DNA of 36,715 bases, from the NCBI GenBank assembly GCA_005792545.1, contig SXRM01000058.1:1-36715 (forward strand), read 5' to 3'. The position numbers and the translations under genes are program-made. The stretch is from Pseudomonadota bacterium (GTDB taxonomy: Bacteria > Myxococcota_A > UBA9042). A model generated the notes under the pieces. It searched no databases, was not told the DNA's origin, and saw only the letters and a list, made by a program, of their open reading frames with translations. Shown in pieces: positions 1-7,124 of this stretch. The first letter of the stretch is position 1; every line of letters begins with the position of its first letter.

Positions 1-2
1 GC

Positions 3-419
3 GTCGAGGACCGCATGGCCGTGCTGTGGACTCACGGCGTGCGCACGGGGCGCCTGAGCCCGAGCCAGTTCGTCGCGGTCACCAGCACCAACACCGCCAA
101 GATCTTCAACATGTACCCGACCAAGGGCACCATCGCGCCGGGCAGCGACGCCGACCTCGTGGTTTGGGACCCGAACAAGACCCGCGTCATCAGCAAGGCG
201 ACCCACCACCAGAACATCGACTTCAACATCTACGAGGGCATGCGCACCACCGGCAACGCGGCGGTGACCCTCGTCCGCGGCCACGTGGCGTGGGAGAACG
301 ACCAGCTCAAGACCGTCCGTGGCTTTGGTCGCTATGTGAACCGGCCGTGCTGGGCGCCTTTTTGGGCTGCGCAGAACCTGCGGAATTCACTGGCAGAGCC
401 TACTCCTGTCCAGCGCTGA
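3..419 (+). CDS. Dihydropyrimidinase/hydantoinase-type amidohydrolase, C-terminal part (5' end outside window)
   Basis: The frame is open from the window edge and reads VEDRMAVLWTHGV at its beginning, the late-barrel segment typical of dihydropyrimidinases. It continues through STNTAKIFNMYP and APGSDADLVVWDP, the segment where the chain returns to the small beta-sandwich domain of cyclic amidohydrolases, and ends with a family-like RPCWAPFW tail. The metal-binding HxH, carboxylated Lys and other His residues lie upstream of the window and cannot be checked. Family members hydrolyse the ring amide of dihydrouracil, dihydrothymine or hydantoins in the cytoplasm. The next gene on the same strand is an omega-amino-acid-type aminotransferase, which fits pyrimidine degradation to beta-alanine, though a D-hydantoinase role is equally possible from this fragment. 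Confidence 0.85.
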   Translation, partial: VEDRMAVLWTHGVRTGRLSPSQFVAVTSTNTAKIFNMYPTKGTIAPGSDADLVVWDPNKTRVISKATHHQNIDFNIYEGMRTTGNAAVTLVRGHVAWENDQLKTVRGFGRYVNRPCWAPFWAAQNLRNSLAEPTPVQR

Positions 420-423
420 ACAG

Positions 424-481
424 ACCCTACCTTTGTTCAGACAGTTGAAATCAAATAGGGTTTTTGCGCGGCTTTGATCGC
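424..481 (+). promoter_or_regulatory. Dispersed intergenic element, copy A (C-rich tract + TTCA-N6-TGAA)
   Basis: A C-rich tract (ccctacc) is followed by TTTGTTCAGAC and the palindrome TTCA-GACAGT-TGAA at 436-449, then TTTGATCGC at 473-481. The copy at 33890-33946 has the same words, with TTTGATCGC at exactly the same distance (37 nt) from TTCA. It lies 10-60 nt after the amidohydrolase stop and about 95 nt before the aminotransferase start. It could be an operator, a promoter part or a small mobile repeat; the sequence alone does not decide. Confidence 0.55.
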
Positions 482-505
482 CGTGCGGCAGAGCCCCAGA
501 ACGGA

Positions 506-539
506 CCCCACCTTTGTTCAGACGCATGAAAGTCATGCG
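506..539 (+). promoter_or_regulatory. Dispersed intergenic element, copy B, with hairpin
   Basis: CCCCACC is followed by TTTGTTCAGAC and the palindrome TTCA-GACGCA-TGAA at 517-530. The right half lies inside a perfect 7-bp hairpin, CGCATGA-AAG-TCATGCG, at 523-539. It is the second copy in the same 156-nt gap, 36 nt before the aminotransferase start at 576. The tandem arrangement ahead of one gene favours a regulatory role (inference). Confidence 0.5.
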
Positions 540-560
540 CATTTTGTCAGACACCCTCGC

Positions 561-566
561 GGAGGA
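561..566 (+). promoter_or_regulatory. Ribosome binding site deciding the aminotransferase start
   Basis: GGAGGA lies 9 nt before ATG at 576. It supports that start over upstream in-frame TTG/GTG codons, which would run through the intergenic repeat elements. Confidence 0.7.
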
Positions 567-575
567 AGCCCAGCC

Positions 576-1898
576 ATGATGAGTTCGCAGGAGATGATCG
601 ACCTGTGCAAGCAGCACAGCCTGTTTTCGTGGTCGGCGACCGCCAAGGTCGACCCGCACCCGATTGCTCGCGCCGAAGGCATCTACCTGTACAGCCCCGA
701 GGGCGAGCGCTGGATCGACTTCAACAGCCAGCTGATGAGCGTCAACATCGGCCACGGCCACCCCAAGGTCAAAGACGCGATCAAGCAGCAGCTGGACGAG
801 GTCATCTTCGTCTACCCCGGCATGGCGACCGAAGTGCGGGCTCGCCTGTCCAAGCGGTTGGCCGAGCTGACGCCCGGCGACATCAACACGTTTTTCTATA
901 CGCTGGGTGGCGCCGAGGCCAACGAGAACGCCATCAAGGCGGCGCGGTTGTTCACCGGCCGGCACAAGATTCTGGTGCGCTACCGGGCCTACCACGGCGC
1001 GACGCACGGCGCGATTTCGCTCACCGGCGATCCACGGCGCTGGCCCAACGAGCCGGGCATGGGCGGCGTAGTGCGCGTTATGGACCCGATGCCGTACGAC
1101 TACAGCTTTGGCACGACCGATGCCGAAATCGTGCGCAACAACCTGACGTACCTCGAAGAAGTCATTCGCTACGAGGGACCGGACAAGATTGCGGCGATGT
1201 TCATCGAGACCGTGACGGGCACCAACGGCATTTTGGTGCCACCAGAGGGTTACCTCAAGGGACTGCGGGCACTGCTCGACAAGTACGGGATTTTGCTGGT
1301 CTGCGACGAAGTCATGTGCGGCTGGGGCCGCACCGGCAAGGTCTACGCCTTTGAACACGGCGGCATCGTGCCCGACATCGTGACGATGGCCAAAGGCGTG
1401 ACCAGCAGCTACTTGCCACTGGGCGTCATGGGCGTCTCGGATCGCATCGCCGAGCACTTTCGGCAAAACGTGTTCTCGGGCGGCCTGACCTACAATGCGC
1501 ACCCGATGTGTCTTGCAGCGGCGCTCGCGGCTGTCAACGTCATGATCGACGAAGACATGGTCGGCAACGCCGCGCGATTGGAGCCGGTCATGCGCGCGCA
1601 CATGCAGCGCCTGCAGGGCAAGCATCGCTGCATTCGCGGCCACCGCAACATCGGCTTGTTTGGGCTGCTCGACATCGGTAAGAACAGCCAGGGCGAGCGC
1701 CTGGTGCCCTATGGCGGCGCCCACCCGGCGATGGCGGCGTTTGGCAAGTTCCTGCGCGACAATGGGTTGTTCACGATGCTGCAGTGGAGCACGGTGATGA
1801 CCAATCCGCCGTTGTGCATCACCGAGGCGCAGTTGGCTGAGGGGTTCGAGATCATCGACCGCGGCCTGGAGATTCTGGACGCGGCCTGGGAGGGATAG
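576..1898 (+). CDS. Class III (omega-amino-acid:pyruvate-type) aminotransferase
   Basis: This 440-residue protein has the full length and motifs of PLP-dependent class III aminotransferases: GGAEANENAIKAAR for cofactor phosphate binding, an AYHGATHG segment, LLVCDEVMCGWGRTGK with the Asp that pairs with the pyridine nitrogen, and TMAKGVTSS with the Schiff-base lysine K273. Close relatives include taurine:pyruvate and beta-alanine:pyruvate transaminases; the amino donor cannot be fixed from sequence. A second ATG follows immediately at 579. The gene lies 156 nt after a dihydropyrimidinase-type gene on the same strand, which makes beta-alanine or beta-aminoisobutyrate a natural substrate (inference). 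Two copies of a dispersed C-tract/TTGTTCA element in front of it suggest it has its own control rather than strict co-transcription. Confidence 0.9.
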   Translation: MMSSQEMIDLCKQHSLFSWSATAKVDPHPIARAEGIYLYSPEGERWIDFNSQLMSVNIGHGHPKVKDAIKQQLDEVIFVYPGMATEVRARLSKRLAELTPGDINTFFYTLGGAEANENAIKAARLFTGRHKILVRYRAYHGATHGAISLTGDPRRWPNEPGMGGVVRVMDPMPYDYSFGTTDAEIVRNNLTYLEEVIRYEGPDKIAAMFIETVTGTNGILVPPEGYLKGLRALLDKYGILLVCDEVMCGWGRTGKVYAFEHGGIVPDIVTMAKGVTSSYLPLGVMGVSDRIAEHFRQNVFSGGLTYNAHPMCLAAALAAVNVMIDEDMVGNAARLEPVMRAHMQRLQGKHRCIRGHRNIGLFGLLDIGKNSQGERLVPYGGAHPAMAAFGKFLRDNGLFTMLQWSTVMTNPPLCITEAQLAEGFEIIDRGLEILDAAWEG

Positions 1899-1904
1899 AC
1901 GAGG

Positions 1905-1984
1905 CTACTAGGCGAAACCCGAGGTTCGCGTTGGGATGGACTTGGGTTTGATGGAGGAAATCCGGCGTATGTTTCGCCTACTAG
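1905..1984. repeat. 14-bp inverted repeat with 52-nt spacer
   Basis: CTACTAGGCGAAAC at 1905-1918 and GTTTCGCCTACTAG at 1971-1984 are inverted copies with one mismatch. They begin 7 nt after the aminotransferase stop, between convergent genes. The long spacer is unusual for a simple terminator. Confidence 0.5.
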
Positions 1985-2001
1985 CAGCTACTTTCGTCAA
2001 G

Positions 2002-2018
2002 GGGGGCTCGCCGCCCCC
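2002..2018. terminator. GC hairpin between convergent genes, possible bidirectional terminator
   Basis: GGGGGC-TCGCC-GCCCCC forms a perfect 6-bp stem with a 5-nt loop. It lies about 100 nt after the aminotransferase stop and about 100 nt from the 3' end of the opposing glycosyltransferase. No T-run follows, so efficiency as an intrinsic terminator is doubtful. Confidence 0.4.
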
Positions 2019-2124
2019 TCGCGCGCGTCGGCGCGCTCACCCCTGCCTGCGGCCACAGCGGCGGCCGCGCGCACTTGGCCCTTGTTGAGCGGCGGAACCC
2101 GCCGCGAACTTCGGACCGGAAGTG

Positions 2125-3081
2125 CTAGCCGCGCACTTGCCCTAGCTCGTCAGCCCAGCCGGCCACCATGCGCCCGAGCAGCGTTGCGCGACCCTGGCCC
2201 CGCAGCCAGCCCGCGTCGATGGGGCGGCCGATTCGCCGTCGCAATACCGAGTCGTACAGGTGCGCGGCATAGGCCTGCGGGTGCGGCGTGTCGCCGAGGC
2301 GCCCGTCCGGATCAGCGACCACGTAGTCGGCGCACACTTCGGGGCCGAGCGGATAGAATGCCTCGGCTGGCAGCACCGTGCAGCCGTCGGAGGTCCGATT
2401 GCCGGTAGCGCGCTCGAACAGCCGCGGCCCCAGCTCGTACAGTGTGCGCGCCTGGTCGTCCGGCAGCGCTGCTGCCGCCGCACACAATTGCTGCGCAAAC
2501 GTTGATCCGGGCTGTATGCCGAACACCGCGTTGTTGCATGCGAGGTCGTACAGGCCCGCAACGCGCGCAAACCGCTGACCAGCACCGTGCTGGAGCGTGA
2601 GCGCATGACGCAAAGCCAGCAGACCGCCGGCCTTTGCCCACCGCAGGGGATTGCGCGACGCGTAGAGTGCAGCTGGCATGCACACGTGCTCTAAGCCGAC
2701 GAACGCCGGCAGGCCCAGCAGCGGGGCAAACGACCGCAGCACGATCGCATCGCAGTCCATGTACACGCCGCCTTCGGCCGCGACAATCCGCAAGCGCCAG
2801 ACGTCGGTACGCGCCGCCGGAGCGGGCAACGACGTGCACAGTCCCCGCAGCCGCGACAGCACCGCATCGTGAGCACTTCGGCTATCCAGTTCCGCGAGGT
2901 CGCGCAGCACGAGGCCCCGCGCGACCAGGGCGTGCACGGCCGGGTCCACCGCCAGCGCCTTGGCGTCGCCCCACAGTTGCACGACGCCGAAGCCGCCGCG
3001 CGCCTGTGCCGACCGCGCCGCCAGCCAGCCGAGGTCCGGGAGCCGCGGTCCGAGCCAGACGAAATGCGCGCGATCCATCAC
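2125..3081 (-). CDS. DXD-type glycosyltransferase (sugar-binding region family)
   Basis: The 318-residue protein carries RTDVWRLRIVAAEGGVYMDCD, the signature of glycosyltransferases with a DXD sugar-binding region (Gly_transf_sug type): the R-x-D-x-x-R helix, the GG-Y-D turn and an Asp-Cys-Asp metal/nucleotide-sugar motif. The N-terminus, MDRAHFVWLGP, matches the usual first beta strand. No signal peptide or membrane segment is evident, so it should act at the cytoplasmic face on a glycan or lipid-linked acceptor. The reading frame opens with GTG at 3081 followed by ATG at 3078. It begins 10 nt after the stop of the upstream GT4 gene, so the two form an operon and probably act on the same surface polysaccharide or glycolipid (inference). 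Donor and acceptor are unknown. Confidence 0.8.
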   Translation of the reverse strand: MMDRAHFVWLGPRLPDLGWLAARSAQARGGFGVVQLWGDAKALAVDPAVHALVARGLVLRDLAELDSRSAHDAVLSRLRGLCTSLPAPAARTDVWRLRIVAAEGGVYMDCDAIVLRSFAPLLGLPAFVGLEHVCMPAALYASRNPLRWAKAGGLLALRHALTLQHGAGQRFARVAGLYDLACNNAVFGIQPGSTFAQQLCAAAAALPDDQARTLYELGPRLFERATGNRTSDGCTVLPAEAFYPLGPEVCADYVVADPDGRLGDTPHPQAYAAHLYDSVLRRRIGRPIDAGWLRGQGRATLLGRMVAGWADELGQVRG

Positions 3082-3091
3082 GGCGGCCGGA

Positions 3092-4270
3092 TCAGTGTTC
3101 GCCGCTTGCGTGCGCTGCGATGGCCTGGTGGTAAAGATCCAGCCACTTATCTACGCAGGCCGTCCAGTCGGCGTTTTCCCGCGCCCAGACTTCGCCCGCA
3201 CGGCCCAACTGCCGACCAAGCTCTGGCTCGGCCCGCAGGCGGTTGATGGTGTCGATGAGGGCGCCCTGGTCGCCTTTGGGCACCGTCAGGCCGCCGCGTT
3301 CGCCGTTCTTGATGACGCCGCCGTAGGCCGCGAGGTTCCAGCAGATGACCGGCACTTGCACGGCCATCAGTTCCAAGAACGTCGACGGCACGCCATCGGC
3401 CTCGGGCAGCGACACTGCGGCCTCGGCCATGGCGTACAGCGCCGGCAATTGCTCGTAGGGCATCCGCGGAGCAAGCCGCACGCGGTCTTTGACGCCGGCA
3501 TTCTTGGCCAGGCCCAGTACCACGCCCAGATACTCGCCCTCGTTGACCTTGCCGTGCTGCTTGATGACCAGCACGCCGTCTTTGTGCCACTCACTGAGCG
3601 CGAACGCCCGCACGATGCGGTCAATGTGGTAGTGCGGTGCCGGCTGACGCGGGCTCAGCAGCACACGTTCCTCGGGCGCGATGCCGAGCTGTTCACGCAA
3701 TTGCACCGTCGCGTCTTGCACTTTGCTGCGGTCGAACGCCTGCAGATCGACGCCCCAAAACACCAGCTCGCGCGGCGCCGGATTGGCACCCATGCTAGCC
3801 GCAGCCTTGCGCAACAGCGGCTGGCTATCGGCGGTGACGGCGTGGGCACCTTGCAGCAGCCGGTGCACCGATGCCTCGTGCTTTGAGGACCGCGCGAACA
3901 CCTCGCGATTCAGATCCGAACCCCAGGCGGTGGCCACACAAGCCGGCGCACCCGGCAGCGTCCACACCTCGCGATGAGGCAAGATAAAGTTGATGTGCAC
4001 CACGTCCACGCGCGCCTGGCGCGCCTTGTTGTGCAGGTCGCGGTTGCGCAGCGGGCCCAGCCAGCGTGGCAGGCTCGACATCGGCTCTGCGGTTGCACCG
4101 AACTCGTCCTTCATCTGCCGGATGATTTTGGGGGCGTCGAGCACGATGACCCGGTGTCCGCGCTGGGTCAACGCCGCGCCAAGGCGGGCCTGCTGCGGCG
4201 CCGCAGGATCGCCGTCGAGGAGCACCGTCAGCGGACGGCTGGCTTGCGGGGTCTGAGGCGTTTCGGACAT
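3092..4270 (-). CDS. GT4-like family glycosyltransferase
   Basis: This 392-residue protein has a GT-B architecture. The N-terminal half contains LTVLLDGDPAAPQQARLG, VDVVHINFILPH and ATAWGSDLN. The C-terminal half has the E-x7-E-like donor site SLPEADGVPSTFLELMAVQVPVI, with GGLTVPKGD further on. It transfers a sugar from a nucleotide donor in the cytoplasm. ATG at 4270 is preferred over upstream in-frame codons because homology-like sequence begins only after it (SETPQTPQ is a disordered leader). It is the first gene of a two-gene operon with the DXD glycosyltransferase, with only a 10-nt gap. It is divergent from the amidase gene, from which 104 nt separate it. The specific sugar is not predictable. 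Confidence 0.82.
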   Translation of the reverse strand: MSETPQTPQASRPLTVLLDGDPAAPQQARLGAALTQRGHRVIVLDAPKIIRQMKDEFGATAEPMSSLPRWLGPLRNRDLHNKARQARVDVVHINFILPHREVWTLPGAPACVATAWGSDLNREVFARSSKHEASVHRLLQGAHAVTADSQPLLRKAAASMGANPAPRELVFWGVDLQAFDRSKVQDATVQLREQLGIAPEERVLLSPRQPAPHYHIDRIVRAFALSEWHKDGVLVIKQHGKVNEGEYLGVVLGLAKNAGVKDRVRLAPRMPYEQLPALYAMAEAAVSLPEADGVPSTFLELMAVQVPVICWNLAAYGGVIKNGERGGLTVPKGDQGALIDTINRLRAEPELGRQLGRAGEVWARENADWTACVDKWLDLYHQAIAAHASGEH

Positions 4271-4374
4271 GGGCAGCGTACCTGCGAGACGGCAAAGTGG
4301 CGCGTAGTCTAGTCGCACCCGATTGGCGGTCAAACCGGGTGCCGGTGCAGGCCGCGCATGTTACGCTCGCCGCC

Positions 4375-5931
4375 ATGGAGCTCTACGAAGCGTCGGCCAC
4401 CCAACTGCAAGACCTTCTGGCCAAAGGACAAACCTCATCGCTGGAGGTGGTGGACGCCCTGATCGCCCGTCGCCGCGCCGTGGACGACCGCGTGCGCGCG
4501 TTCGTGGTGCACCTGGACGATGCTGCCCGAGAAAAAGCGCGCCAGTGCGACGCGGAGCGCAAAGCCGGGACGGCACGGGGTTTGTTGCACGGCTTGCCGC
4601 TGTCGATCAAAGAGAACGTGGACGTGGAGGGCTTGGACTCGACGATGGGCCTGACCCACCGCCAAGGCAAGCCAGCGGCGAAAGACGCGGTCACCGTGTC
4701 GATACTTCGTGACAACAACGCCATCTTTCTTGGCAAGACCAACGTGCCGCAGCTTTTGCTCGCGCAAGAGAGTGAGAACGTCATCTGGGGCATCACCCAC
4801 AACCCGTGGAACCTCAAGCGCAGCCCCGGCGGATCTTCGGGTGGCGAAGCCGCGGCCATCGCGTCGGGGCAGTCGCCCTTTGGGATCGGCACCGACATCG
4901 GCGGTTCGGTGCGCATCCCCTGCCACTTTTGCGGCATCGCCGGCCTCAAGCCGACGGTAGACCGCTGGAGCAACCGCGGCTCGGCCACCGGCATCGCCGG
5001 CCAAGAGCTGGTGCGCGCGCAAATGGGACCGATGGCGCGCACGGTCGCGGACCTGGCCCTGCTGATGCGCGCGGTCGATCCACTGGTCGCCTGCCAGCGC
5101 GATCCAGCGGTGCCTCCGTTGGCGTTTCCTGCTGAGTTGCCTGATGTTCGCGGTCTGCGCATCGGCGTGTTCACCGACGACGGCTTCGTCCGCCCCAACC
5201 CGGCCATCGTCCGTGCGGTACGCGAGGCGCGCGAGGCGCTGGTGGCGGCTGGGGCCACGGTGGTGGATTTCGCGCCGCCCGAGCCGGACCTTATGTACGT
5301 GTGGCTGGCCGGCATCAGCAGCGATGGCGGCGCAACGCTGCGCGCCGCCCTGGGCAGCGACCCGGTCGTGCGGCAGCTGCAAAACACCATGAAGATGACG
5401 CGCTTGCCGGGGCTTGTCCGCTCCACGCTAGCCAAGGCGCTGCTGGCCCGTGGCGACAAGCGCACCAGCCGCTTGCTGCAGGCGTTGGGCGAAAAGACGG
5501 TGTCCACCTATTGGCAATTGACCGACAAGCGCACGCAGTTGCGGCGCGCGGAGTTCGACGCCTGGAACGTGGCGGGCCTGGACGCCGTGGTGTGCCCGCC
5601 GCACGCGCTGCCTGCCATGCCGCTTGGCACCTCGGGCGACCTCACGTTGTCGCTGAGCTATGCATTTCGCTACGTGATGCTCAATTTTCCGGCCGGTGTG
5701 GTGCCGGTCACCCGTGTCAAAGAAGACGAGACCGACCGGCCCAACCCGAGCGACCGCTTAGAAAAGGCCTGCGCCGCCGCCGAGATCGGTGCGGTCGGTC
5801 TACCTGTCGGCGTGCAGGTCGTGGCGCGTCCGTACCGCGAAGACGTGGTGCTGCGGGCAATGGCGGCGATTGAGGCCGGGGTGCGCGGGCGGTTGTTGTA
5901 CCCGGGGACGCCTGTGGAGCCGCTGGGGTAG
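4375..5931 (+). CDS. Amidase-signature family hydrolase (FAAH-like spacing)
   Basis: The 518-residue protein contains the amidase signature. The catalytic triad is visible as K79 (LSIKENVD), cis-Ser S154 (GGSSGGEAA) and nucleophile S178 (GTDIGGSVR). The K-to-Ser distances, 75 and 24 residues, are those of fatty acid amide hydrolase. Later segments (LPVGVQVVARPYREDVVL) also match this family. It hydrolyses a C-N amide bond; the substrate is unknown. ATG at 4375 is chosen because upstream in-frame codons overlap the divergent promoter region and add no recognisable sequence. GatA is unlikely because no GatB or GatC is adjacent and the length and ends fit free-standing amidases better. No signal peptide is evident, so it is probably cytoplasmic. 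Confidence 0.88.
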   Translation: MELYEASATQLQDLLAKGQTSSLEVVDALIARRRAVDDRVRAFVVHLDDAAREKARQCDAERKAGTARGLLHGLPLSIKENVDVEGLDSTMGLTHRQGKPAAKDAVTVSILRDNNAIFLGKTNVPQLLLAQESENVIWGITHNPWNLKRSPGGSSGGEAAAIASGQSPFGIGTDIGGSVRIPCHFCGIAGLKPTVDRWSNRGSATGIAGQELVRAQMGPMARTVADLALLMRAVDPLVACQRDPAVPPLAFPAELPDVRGLRIGVFTDDGFVRPNPAIVRAVREAREALVAAGATVVDFAPPEPDLMYVWLAGISSDGGATLRAALGSDPVVRQLQNTMKMTRLPGLVRSTLAKALLARGDKRTSRLLQALGEKTVSTYWQLTDKRTQLRRAEFDAWNVAGLDAVVCPPHALPAMPLGTSGDLTLSLSYAFRYVMLNFPAGVVPVTRVKEDETDRPNPSDRLEKACAAAEIGAVGLPVGVQVVARPYREDVVLRAMAAIEAGVRGRLLYPGTPVEPLG

Positions 5932-6071
5932 CTGGCTTGGGCGTCACCGCACGGCATGGCGAGCAGTGACACCCCCATGACAGCCACCTGTGCGCCGCCC
6001 GCCCGCAACCCGCTGCCAGCGCGTACCATTTTGCCGAAGCGGCGCCCCTACGGCCGCAAGCGGTGTGCCCA

Positions 6072-7124
6072 ATGCCCGAACCCCTCGCCGTCCAAGTGCC
6101 CAAGGCCGCACCTGCCGATGCTGCGGTGGCCCTGGCCCAGCCTCAAGAGCTGCCCGGTGCCACGCTATTCGCCCGCCCCGACGCCGCCAAGCAGCTGTAC
6201 AAGCTCGACCTGAAGCTCGGCTTTCGTTGCAACAATAAATGCGTGTTTTGCGTGCAAGGCGACAAGCGCGACCACGTCGTCGATCTGACCACCGAACAGG
6301 CCTTCGCGCGCCTCGACCACGGTCGACAGTCTTGCGACGCGCTGCTGCTGACGGGCGGCGAGATCACTGTTCGCTCTGATGTTCCGGAAATTATTGCCTA
6401 TGCCCGCAAGGTCGGCTACACCCAGGTCCAGGTGCAGACCAATGGCCGGCGGCTGGCCTACCTGAACTACTGCAAGGCGCTGATTGAGGCAGGCGCTACC
6501 GAATTCAATCCTTCGCTGCATGGGCACGTGCCCGCGATGCACGATGGCCTCGTCGGCGCCAAGGGCGCGTTTGACCAGTGCGTGCGCGGCATCACCAACC
6601 TGGTGGCGCTGGAGCAGACCGTGCTCACCCAGACGGTAATCACCCGCCAGAATGTGAACTACCTGCCACAAATCGCGCGGCTGCTGGTCAAGCTCAAGGT
6701 GGCGCAGGTCCAGTTCGCGTTCGTGCACGGCCTGGGCACCGCGGCGCTGACCTGGAACGACACGGTGCCGCGCTACAGCCAGGTCGCGCGCTTCTTACCG
6801 GTGGCGTTGGATATCGTGCGCGAAGCCGGCATCAGCGTGATTTGCGAGGCGGTGCCGTTTTGCTTCTTGCACGGCCGCGAGTGGGCGGCCATCGAACCGC
6901 GGCTACACCCGACCACGGTCTACGACGGCAACCTGGAAATCGGCGACTACGACCGCTACCGCCACGAGGCCGGCAAGCTGCACGGGCCGCCCTGCGCGCG
7001 CTGTTCGTGGTCCACCGTCTGCGAAGGGCCGTGGCGAGAGTACCCAGAGCGCTTTGGGTGGGACGAGTTTGGTGACCGCTCGGATGCGGTGCCGACCGCA
7101 CTATTGCCGTCAGCCAGTCGCTAG
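6072..7124 (+). CDS. Radical SAM protein of unknown substrate
   Basis: The 350-residue protein has a radical SAM domain: CNNKCVFC (CxxxCxxC) binds the [4Fe-4S] cluster, TGGEITVR is the SAM-binding GGE motif, and VQVQTNGRR follows as expected for strand 3. A C-terminal Cys set, CARCSWSTVCEGPW, ends in REYPERFGWDEF. It resembles the auxiliary cluster region of SPASM/Twitch-like enzymes in miniature. Start ATG 6072 is preferred to GTG 6063, three codons upstream. It stands alone after the amidase and overlaps the opposing subtilase gene by 15 nt at the 3' end. No candidate peptide substrate is visible nearby. A role in peptide, cofactor or sugar modification cannot be chosen from sequence. Confidence 0.85.
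   Translation: MPEPLAVQVPKAAPADAAVALAQPQELPGATLFARPDAAKQLYKLDLKLGFRCNNKCVFCVQGDKRDHVVDLTTEQAFARLDHGRQSCDALLLTGGEITVRSDVPEIIAYARKVGYTQVQVQTNGRRLAYLNYCKALIEAGATEFNPSLHGHVPAMHDGLVGAKGAFDQCVRGITNLVALEQTVLTQTVITRQNVNYLPQIARLLVKLKVAQVQFAFVHGLGTAALTWNDTVPRYSQVARFLPVALDIVREAGISVICEAVPFCFLHGREWAAIEPRLHPTTVYDGNLEIGDYDRYRHEAGKLHGPPCARCSWSTVCEGPWREYPERFGWDEFGDRSDAVPTALLPSASR

Noticed and set aside
523..539. Hairpin taken as an intrinsic terminator of the amidohydrolase gene
   Set aside because: It lies 104 nt after the stop, lacks a T-run, and is part of a recurring element that sits before genes.
387..1724. Long open frame on the minus strand opposite the aminotransferase
   Set aside because: High GC produces long antisense frames; this one has shadow composition (His/Arg/Val-rich) and lies wholly opposite a clearly recognised gene.
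4375..5931. GatA subunit of the amidotransferase
   Set aside because: No GatB or GatC neighbours; catalytic spacing and ends fit free-standing FAAH-like amidases.
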